Shown one piece after another: positions 55,710-64,000 of a DNA stretch of 64,000 nt. Position numbers and translations under genes: made by a program. The notes under the pieces are model-generated. The model was not told where the DNA came from, did no database searches, and saw nothing but the letters and a program-made list of their open reading frames with translations. Numbering within the stretch: position 1 is the first letter of the stretch; every line of letters starts with the position of its first letter. The stretch comes from Ceratopteris richardii (lineage: Eukaryota > Streptophyta > Polypodiopsida > Polypodiales > Pteridaceae): contig CM035407.1 in NCBI GenBank assembly GCA_020310875.1, positions 68,753,158-68,817,157 on the forward strand. The letters run 5' to 3'.

Positions 55710-56470
55710 GGCCTACCTCACTATATGGAATGAGGTTGTCAGATTCACCTTCCTTTTTTTAAGTCGGCTAACATGGAACACTTGATGGATCCGACTATTC
55801 CCTGGAAGTTGGAGTTGGTAAGCCATCTTTCCTATTCTCTTAAGTATCGTGAAAGGTCCACAATACCTAGAAGATAGTTTTGGACAAGGTCCCATCTTCA
55901 TGATTTCAGACCTAGATGGAACTCTAAGATAGACTTGCTCTCCTACCTCAAAGTTAATGTCTCTCCTTTGAGGGCCAACATTGGCTCTGGCCCTGTCCTG
56001 TGCTCTCTTAATATTGTCCTTAGCAAGCCTAAGCATATTGTTCATCTCTTCCAAGAAATCCTTTGCGGCTTGAACTTTCTCATTCTGCAATCCTACTGCA
56101 TGAGGGGCTCTTGGCTCAAACCGTACATAAACATAAATGGACTATGCCTAGTGGAAGAGTGCTTGGCACTATTATATGCAAACTCTACTATAGGTAAGTA
56201 ATTTTCCAAATTAGTTTGCCTTTCATTCACATATGCTGAAAGCATATCCTCTAGGATTTGGTTAACCCTCTCTATTTGCCCATCTGACAGAGGATGCTCG
56301 GCCGTGCTCATGCTAAGTTTCGTGTCCAACCTTTTGAAGACTCCTCTCCAAAAGTGGCTAGTAAACTTCCTATCCCGATCAAAAACTATGTCTAAAGGAA
56401 GACTATATAACCCCTATAGATTCTCTACAAAAAGTCTAGCCAACTCAGGTGTCTTCACTATGGTACCTGT
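55710..56470 (-). pseudogene. Ty3/gypsy integrase C-terminal part
   Basis: Minus strand. HPLSDGQIERVNQILEDML and LPIVEFAYNSAKHSSTRHSPF are the end of a gypsy integrase core. GPCPKLSSRYCGPFTILKRIG to FHVSRLKK is the usual C-terminal integrase domain. Frames are broken in several places. The coding sequence continues at 62451 on the other side of the nested copia element. No chromodomain seen. Confidence 0.87.
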
Positions 56471-56802
56471 TGTTGAGCTGAGGAGATGTGCTCAGGTGAT
56501 GCAGCAGTTGTGGTAATACTCCCTTTGGCTGAGTAGAAGGGTTGGAGGTGCAAGGAGCAGCCCACGCAACAGATAGACAGAGATGGAGAGAGAGAAATTC
56601 GAATTTGGAGAGGAGAAGCTTGTTTCGGGGCTTCACTAAAGAAAGAAGTGAGCTTTAAGTTTATTTGAGTTCACTTTTATAGGACCTGGCCAAGTTCACA
56701 TTGAACTTGGCCAAAAGAATAAATAATGAGTACATTAAGCCTTATAAAAGGCCTATACAAATGTGTACAAGTAAGGGGGTCATTTAGGACCTTTACCCAA
56801 CA
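56471..56802 (-). repeat. copia 3' LTR, 332 bp
   Basis: Element-oriented 3' LTR, adjacent to the polypurine tract on its right in plus coordinates. It lacks the 60-bp internal duplication seen in the other LTR. Confidence 0.93.
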
Positions 56803-56838
56803 ACCTCCCACTTAAAAGGCATAAATGACGCCTTTAAG

Positions 56839-59800
56839 CTACGTGACTCTCACCATCTGTATACATAGCTCATGTTGTGCTTTAGACAAGCACTTAGTGA
56901 GAACATCTGCAGGATTCTGTGATGTATGAACCTTAACAAGTGTGATAAGGCCATCCTCAAGCACTTCTCGAATGAAGTGATATCGCACATCAATATGCTT
57001 AGTGCGTGCATGAAACATGGCATTCTTTGCCAAACATATGGCACTCTGGCTATCACAGCCAAGCATAGGTGCCTTGTTTGACAAGCCAAACTCACTACAT
57101 AATCGTGCCAGCCATATAGCTTCCTTGGAAGCCTCAGTGGCTGAAATGTATTCAGCCTCTGTAGTGGACAAAGCAACAATCTTTTGCAGCCTTGAGCACC
57201 ATGAAACAGCACCTCCTGCAAGAGTGAATATATATCCACTTGTGGATTTACGTCATAATCACCAGGGGACGATGACGTGTCTCGGGGACAGTGACGTCCC
57301 GGGGTCGGGGACTAGACCTGGACCGTCTCGGGGACGCCAATCCGGGACGGCACTTAAAATATGCTGATTTTAAGGCTAATTTTATATGGAAACCATTCAT
57401 AAGGATTTTGTTAGCTTATAAGAGCACAAATAAACAAGAAAATAGTACGCCAGCCGTCCCGGCTTAGCGTCCCATAGATTTTGAAGAGGGGGACGGCGTC
57501 CCTCGGGCCCGGGGACGTGCCCCCCTGTGACTATGATTTACGTGTATCCACATCACCAGCCATGTCAGAGTCACAAAAACCTTTCAGGTCCAATGGATCT
57601 TTGCCATAGCAAATGCATTTATTTTTGATCCCCTTCAAGTACCTCAAAATGGACTTTACTGCTTTCCAATCAGCTTTGCCTGGATTAGCCATAAACCGGC
57701 TCACAACTCCCACTGAATGGGCAATGTCAAGCCTAGTTGCAACCATAGCATACATAAGTGAGCCACAAGCTGAAGCATAAGGCACATTTTGCATGTCATT
57801 GATTGCTTCTTGTGTTTTGGGACAATCTTTCTTGGAAACTTTAACATATGGCTGCAATGGCACTCCAAGAGGCTTTGCATCAGCCATGTTAAATCTGTCC
57901 AGCACCTTTTCAATGTATTTTTCCTGCGACAAATACGATATGTGCTGGTCCCTTTGTCTTCTAATCCTCACTCCAAGGACATGCTCTGCTGCCCCAAGGT
58001 CTTTCATTGAGAAAGCAGATTTCAGCTGCTGTTTAAGAGCATCAATGGTGTCTCTTTTCTTACCAACAATCAGCATATCGTCAACATATAAGACAAGAAT
58101 AATAGGGCTTCCATCTACATCAGTTTTCGTACACAAACAGTGATCAGCATGGCTTCTTTTATACCCTTGTTTGAACATGAAAGCATCAAACTTCTTGTAC
58201 CATTGTCTAGAAGCTTGTTTCAGCCCATACAAGCTTCTATTGAGCTTACATACCGAATGTTCCTTTCCAGGAATAACAAAACCCTCTGGCTGTTTCATGT
58301 AAAGCTCTTCATCAACATCACCATGCAAGAAAGCTGTATGTACGTCCATTTGGTCTAATTCCAAATCAAGAGCAGCTACTATTGCAAATAACACTCGCAA
58401 AGTGGTCATTTTTACCACAGGAGAGAATACTTCTTGGAAATCTATGCCTTTGGTATGGCATATCCCTTTGCAACCAGCCTTGCTTTGTACTTGGGTTTTC
58501 CAACAACTGTTTTGATTTTATACACCCATTTGTTAGGAATGGCTTTCCTTTCTTTGGGTAATTCAACCAAATCCCAAGTATCATTAGCATGCAAAGCTTT
58601 AATCTCTTCCTGCATAGCAAGCTCCCACTTGCTGCTTTGTTCACATGCCTTTGCCTCTTTGTATGTGAGAGGCTCACCTTCATCTGTCAACAAAATGTAA
58701 TGCAATGAAGGATCAAATCTACTCACATTCCTTCTAAGACGAGTAGATCTTCTCACCCAATGATCCACATTGTCAGGCAATGGGTCTACATCAGGTGGTA
58801 TGATCAAATCATTATTATTAGGCTTCTGTCCATTGTTTCCAGCACCATTTTCAGCATTATTATTCGGCTGCATATGCCCTTCAGGAGCCTCATTTTGCTG
58901 TCCAACATCTTCTGGCTCAAAAACCACTGGATCGTCAACATTTTCAGTCCTTTGTTGTGCATCCTGAGGGTCAAAATTGGGCCTAACAGGTGGCTGGTCA
59001 TGCTGAAATCTTACCCTTTTATGGTCATCTTTTGAGGCACAATTGTTTTGAAGCAGCCTTGCCTCATTAAAAACAACATCCCGGCTGTGTACGACCTTCT
59101 TGAGCTGAGGTATCCAAATCTTGTAGCCCATTTCACCTTCTTCACCATATCCCATGAAGAGGCCTTTAATGGACTTAGCATCAAGTTTGTTTCTCAACTC
59201 AGGCCTTATATGCACAAACGCCTCGCAACCAAAGACACGTAAGTGATCATATGAAGCAGGTTTGCCGGACCAAACCTCTTCAAGGATGTCACCTTTTAAA
59301 GACATGTGAGGGGATCTATTGCACACATGTACTTCAGTTTTGAGTGCCTCTCCCCAAAATCCACGAGGGAGATTAGATGTGGACAGCATGCATCTCACCC
59401 TCTCACAAAGTGCCCTATTGTAACGTTCAGCCACACCATTAGAAGAGGGGCTGTATGGAACAGTAAGCTCCCTCTTAATGCCCAAATTTTCACAAAATTT
59501 CTTAAATTCAGCACTTGTGAACTCACCACCATTGTCCGTACGCAAGCATTTCAGCTTTCTACCTGTTTGGGTGGTCACAAATGCATGAAAACGCTTAAAC
59601 GCAGAAAATGCTTCATCCTTTGATTTAAGCAATCGAACCCAAATTTTTCTAGAGAAATCATCAACAAAGGAAATGAAATACAAAGCACCCCCCATAGATT
59701 TGGTGGGCATGCTACATACATCGGAATGAACAAGATCAAGTACACAAGACTTACGAGACACACCAGAGTAAAAGGAACGTTTCACTTGCTTTCCATATTG

Positions 59801-61342
59801 ACATTCATTACAAAAATCAAGCTTTGTGCCTTTAGCATCAAGCTTCTTTAAGCTACAAAGCCTAGTGAGACCCTTTTGGCTCATATGGCCAAGTCTCTTA
59901 TGCCACAACTCCATATGGGAGTGAACTTCAGCCAATGCAATAAACTTTCCTGATAAGGCCTTTCCATGCAAGCACTAGAGAGTTCCCTTCTTTGTGCCTT
60001 TCACAATCAGCCTTGAACCCTTAGTCATTTTCCATGATCCTTTCTCAAAGAGAATGCTATAACCATGCAAATCCATTTGACCCACAGAAAGCAAGCTCTT
60101 CTTGATCCCTGGTACATAACACACATTATGCAAAACCAGCTCATTAGTGCCATTTGTAGCGAAATGCACTGTGCCAATACCCTCAATGGAACATGCATGA
60201 TTGTTTCCAAGGTATACACGGCCATGGCTGCCTGCAATAAAAGTAGAAAAACACTCCTTGATAGGAGTCACATGGAATGAAGCACCAGAATCTACTATCC
60301 AAGTCTGGGCCAATGCATCATTGACGGTCAGCAAAGCATCTATGACATCACTCTTAGTGATTGACATGTCCTGTGCATGAACATTTAGAGAAGGATCAAA
60401 TGCATGAGTGTCATCCGCTGATAAAGTAGCGCATAAAATGTCCTCTACATCTGACAGCTCCTCTATGACTACACTAGAAGCCACATTGGCCTTCTCCTTG
60501 TCCTTTTGGCTGTCCTGTGCATCAGTCTTGTCTTCTTTCATGTCCTTCTTCTTATCTCCAGAATTCTTCTTCCTTTCAAGCTCTGCTTTGTAATAGCGGC
60601 AATCGGGTTTCTTGTGACCTTTCCTGCCACACTGATAGCATGTCACATCATTGCTTTTGCCTTTGCTTCTATTCCCCCTTTCTCTGCTTTTACTCTTATT
60701 CCTCTGTGCATAATTACTCTTCTTATCTGTCCTGCCTCTAACCATGTTGGCCGAGCTGCCTCCTTCTCCACCTGCTTTTCTCCTGATCTCTTCATTAAGA
60801 ATAGAACCCCTAACACCATCAAAAGTCAAGTTGGGGTTATTGGACAATGAGACTACCAATGTCTCCCAAGAGTCAGGCAATGTCATAAGCAAGAAAATGG
60901 CTTTAAGCTTATCATCGAAAGGAGGCATTCCTGAGTCCTGCAACTGTGACAAAGTACCTGTAAACGATGATAAGTGTTCAGCTGCACTCTTGGACTCATC
61001 AAGCTCCATGCCAACTAGCTTCCGCATCAGGTGTACTTGGTTAACAGGCGTAGTGTTTTCATACGTCGCCTTGAGTTTTGCCCATAACTCAAAAGCAGTG
61101 GTCAAACCTTTGAGATCTACTAGAATCTCATCGGAAACAGCCATCTTAATGTATATAATGGCCTTCTTGTTCAAAGTAAACCATGCATCTTCCGACATGT
61201 CCTCTGGTTTCTCTGCCTCCAATGCCATGTCACAATCCTTCAAGAAGAGGATTCCCTGAATTCTCTCCTTCCATAAGTCGAAACCTGTTCCCTCAAACCG
61301 TCGAATCTCAAATAGATTCTTCACATCTGAGGATGACGCCAT
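56839..61342 (-). pseudogene. copia gag-pol (decayed)
   Basis: Starts MASSSDVKNLFEIRRFEGTG at 61342. It holds the gag domain, CCHC knuckle CYQCGRKGHKKPDC (near 60600), protease WIVDSGASFH, TAG at 59977-59975 in what should be a Tyr codon, pre-integrase WHKRLGHMSQKG, integrase (HSDVCS, DDFSRK, PSSNGVAERYNR), a 1-base frameshift near 58447, RT with YVDDMLIVG, and RNase H. The RNase H is split at DVDTRKS by a 282-bp MITE and resumes as a frame ending near 56839 (SSTEAEY-type motif as LSTTEAEYIS). Confidence 0.92.
57254..57535. mobile_element. hAT-like MITE, 282 bp
   Basis: Ends CATAATCAC and GTGACTATG (inverted), flanked by an 8-bp duplication ATTTACGT at 57246-57253 and 57536-57543. It is GC-rich with many GGGGAC motifs. 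It interrupts the copia RNase H coding sequence exactly between two in-frame halves. Its end sequence resembles that of the MITE at 9539. Confidence 0.85.
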
Positions 61343-62039
61343 AGTTGCACAATGAAAAACCTGCTGGAATTTTGGGCAAATGCACCAAAATCAAAGTGCA
61401 GCCTCCAAAGATAATGCACTACAGCTCCAAATGATCACAGGAGCAATTTGGGACAAAAATGGGGTGATTTTGGGCACAAAACTGATCTCTGAACTTTCTG
61501 CGCAGAGAATTTCAGAAACTCAATTTATGCTCAAAAACAACTAATTTTGTTGTTTTTAACCTCAAAGAATGTACATAAGGCTAATACTCAGCCTTTAGAT
61601 GCATGTAGGAGCAAAAGCCCCAATTTTTGCCACTGTTTTACAAGAAATTATGGCAAAATACTCCACAACTTCTCATACATGAGTCAATTTTGCTGAAACT
61701 ATAGAAATTACAGCAAAATGTATCTCCCACTATGTATGCTTAGCAAGTTGAGAGTGAGAAGACCTGCAAAAACTGAGAAATTTTCTGGAAAATCTGATAT
61801 TTTGCTGAAAAACACCTGTTCTTGCTGGAAACTTTAAGATTTTGCTGAAAAACACCTGTTCTTCGCGATAAAATCAGAGAAAAATCACTTTCTTCGCGAC
61901 GAAAAGCTGGAACATCACTGAAAATGATGGTACAGCGGATTCTGGACCCTTTCTTCGCGATGAAACTTGATGATTTTGCCAAATGGTGAGTGTATGCTGC
62001 TGTAGAGAACCTGCGCAGCAGATTTGAGGCCCAATATAT
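61343..62039 (-). other. copia leader
   Basis: Non-coding leader between primer-binding site and gag. It contains two to three short repeats with TTTGCTGAAAAACACCTGTTC near 61800-61870 and several CTTCGCGA motifs. Confidence 0.6.
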
Positions 62040-62053
62040 GCTCTGATACCAGT

Positions 62054-62445
62054 TGTTGAGCTGAGGAGATGTGCTCAGGTGATGCAGCAGCTTTGGTAAT
62101 ACCCCCTTTGGCTGAGTAGAAGGGCTGGAGGTGCAAGGAGCAGCCCACGCAGCAGATAGACAGAGATTGGCTGAGTAGAAGGGCTGGAGGTGCAAGGAGC
62201 AGCCCACGCAGCTGATAGACAGAGATGGAGAGAGAGAAATTCGAATTTGGAGAGGAGCAGCTTGTTTGGGGGCTTCACTAAAGAAAGAAGTGAGCCCTAA
62301 GTTTATTTGAGTTCACTTTTATAGGACCTGGCCAAGTTCACATTGAACTTGGCCAAAAGAATAAATAATGAGTACATTAAGCCTTATAAAAGGCCTATAC
62401 AAATGTGTACAAGTAAGGGGGTCATTTAGGACCTTTACCCCAACA
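62054..62445 (-). repeat. copia 5' LTR, 392 bp
   Basis: Like the other LTR but with a 60-bp tandem duplication (near 62108-62226, unit starting TTGGCTGAGTAGAAGG). The two LTRs otherwise differ at few positions. Confidence 0.93.
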
Positions 62446-62450
62446 CCTGT

Positions 62451-64000
62451 CGGAATAAACCTATCCATTTTGGTTAACCTATCCATAGTTACCGAGACAA
62501 AGTCGAGCCCTCTCTGTGTCTTAGGTAATCCACTGAAGTCCATGGAGATACTCTCCCACTTCCCATTGGGAATGTCCAATGGGTGGAGTAGTCCTCCAGT
62601 CCTCGACCTTTCAGCTTTATTGACATGGCACTTAGTGCACTTAAGCACATACTCTAGGATGTCCTTATGAAGTCCAAGCTAGTAAACTGCCTCTTAACAA
62701 AATCATAAGTCTTGTTAACTCCTGGGTGTCCCCCACTAGGTGCGTCATGACACTCATACAAAATGTGTCGTCTCATCTCAAGGTCTCTAGGGGCACACAC
62801 CTTACCCTTATATAACAGATATCCATCATGGATACTGTAATTCTTCCACTTGAATCCTTCTTGAGTACCCGTCGATACTCCAGAGTCCATCCTCATTGGA
62901 AACCCATAGATCACGAACCCCTTTCTCTATGGCTTCCTATATCTCAGAATATGCAGGATCAAGCCTACATTTCCCTCTAATGGACTCAAGTAGCCCACTA
63001 GTGATCTGAGTAAAATTTGGTCCATTAAGCATAGGCATGCAGCTAAGTGAATCAACCACTACATTAAACTTTTCCTTCCTATATCTAAGCTCATAATCAA
63101 ACTCCTGAAGGGTCTCTCCCCATCAGGCCTTATGACCTTTAAGGTCTGTTTGATTAGAGAGCCACTTAATGCTATCTTGATCAAACACTCTCGTGACTTT
63201 GGCACCATATAAATAATGACGCCACTTCTTCAAAGCATGGACAATTGCATACAACTCTTCATAGACGGAGTAATTCTTTTGAGCAGGTTCTAGTTTTTTA
63301 CTCTCAAAAGCTACGGGTCGACCATCTTGAACTAAAACCGCTTCTATAGAAAAATCACTCGCGTGAGTCTCAACCACAAAGGGTTTACTAGAATCTGCTT
63401 TATGTAACAGTGGAGTTGTAGCAATTGCTACTTTCCATTTCTCCATACTTTGCTTTTGTTCATCTACCTAATGAAAGGCTTTCCCTTTCCCTTTAAGCTA
63501 TTCTGTCATCGAGATAACAATTTTGGCATAATTCTTAGTGAATTTTCGACAGAATCTTGATAAACCTAGGAAGATCTGCAGATCTTCTAGGTTCCTAGGA
63601 TGTGGCCATTCCATGATAGTCCTTACTTTTTCAGGATCCATATGGAGTTCCGTTTTGGGAGACTATATGCCCAAAGTATCTAACCTTTCTTTTGAAAAAT
63701 TCACACTTTGACTCCGTAGCAAAGAGTGATATTTTCCCTAAACACTTGGAATACCTTTCTCAAGTGTTCCAAGTGCTCCTGTTCTGATCTACTATAGTTC
63801 AAAATATCATCTAGGAAGTGTACTACAAACTTCCCTAGATAAGGCCATAACGTACTATTCATGAGCTTCATAAAAGTGGTAGGAGCGTTGGTGAGACCGA
63901 AAGGCATCACCAAAAACTCATAGTGCTCATATCTAGCACTGAATGCAGTTTTAGAGACATTCTATGCCCTAATCCTAATCTGATGATAACCGTGATCTAA
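62451..64000 (-). pseudogene. Ty3/gypsy RT, RNase H and integrase start
   Basis: Minus strand, running off the window end. In element order: RT with [14 protein letters not shown] and a FLDDIL catalytic box, RNase H (FVVETHASDFSIEAVL, YSVYEELYAIVHALKKWRHYL), an integrase zinc region (HDAPSGGHPGVNKTYDF), then MDFSGLPKTQRGLDFVSV. The integrase is cut by the nested copia at MDRFIPTG and continues at 56470. Stops and frameshifts are frequent. Confidence 0.9.

Larger units (their letters stand above)
56471..62445 (-). mobile_element. Ty1/copia element nested in gypsy
   Basis: LTRs at 56471-56802 and 62054-62445 start TGTTG and end CAACA. They are flanked by a 5-bp duplication CCTGT (56466-56470 and 62446-62450). 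The primer-binding site is TGGTATCAGAGC (62051-62040, minus) and the polypurine tract AAGTGGGAGGT (56813-56803, minus). Gag and pol are in copia order, with several disabling lesions. Confidence 0.95.

Noticed and set aside
59975..59977. TAG in the nested copia polyprotein as a gag-pol readthrough site
   Set aside because: It lies after the protease motif, in a position where relatives have Tyr, and the same element has a frameshift and a MITE insertion, so decay is the simpler reading.

Overview
The window looks like nuclear DNA of a land plant. Its one host gene is the 3' part of an organellar-type prolyl-tRNA synthetase on the minus strand, and everything else is plant-style repetitive DNA: Ty1/copia and Ty3/gypsy elements, a BED/DUF659 hAT relic, hAT-like MITEs and many LINEs. 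An intron of about 46.7 kb inside a housekeeping gene suggests a large-genome lineage such as a fern, lycophyte or gymnosperm. That is inference; nothing here identifies the species.

Layout. 1-1503 is flank beyond the gene. 1504-3386 holds the last five ProRS exons. 3387-50092 is one giant intron. It is packed with fourteen LINE copies or fragments, all on the plus strand (antisense to ProRS) and joined head to tail through (CT)n arrays on the plus strand. One copia element (32547-38098) and one MITE (9539-9939) are also inside it. 50093-51166 holds three more ProRS exons. 51167-64000 is a second retroelement-filled region: an LTR remnant, a decayed hAT transposase, and a Ty3/gypsy relic split by a nested copia element that itself carries a MITE. 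The 5' exons of ProRS are not in the window.

The main system is the LINE family (family A, with diverged relatives B, F and G). The best copy, 39367-44873, has an uninterrupted ORF1 (265 aa, coiled coil plus L1-ORF1p-like C-terminus) and an uninterrupted ORF2 (AP-endonuclease, reverse transcriptase, CCHC). ORF2 lies in the same frame as ORF1, separated only by a UAG and with no AUG before the endonuclease core; this arrangement is kept in all four copies that span the junction. The UAG sits inside two overlapping, mutually exclusive hairpins. The 3' ends of all families share a 6-bp, 4-nt-loop hairpin with compensatory base changes, followed by GACGTTAATA and CT-rich sequence. Every copy abuts CT repeats at its 3' end, most also at the 5' end, and the longer copies carry another (CT)n array beside telomere-box-like repeats just upstream of ORF1. 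The simplest reading is a LINE lineage that inserts into (CT)n microsatellites and brings new target with each insertion, building a growing nest inside an intron.
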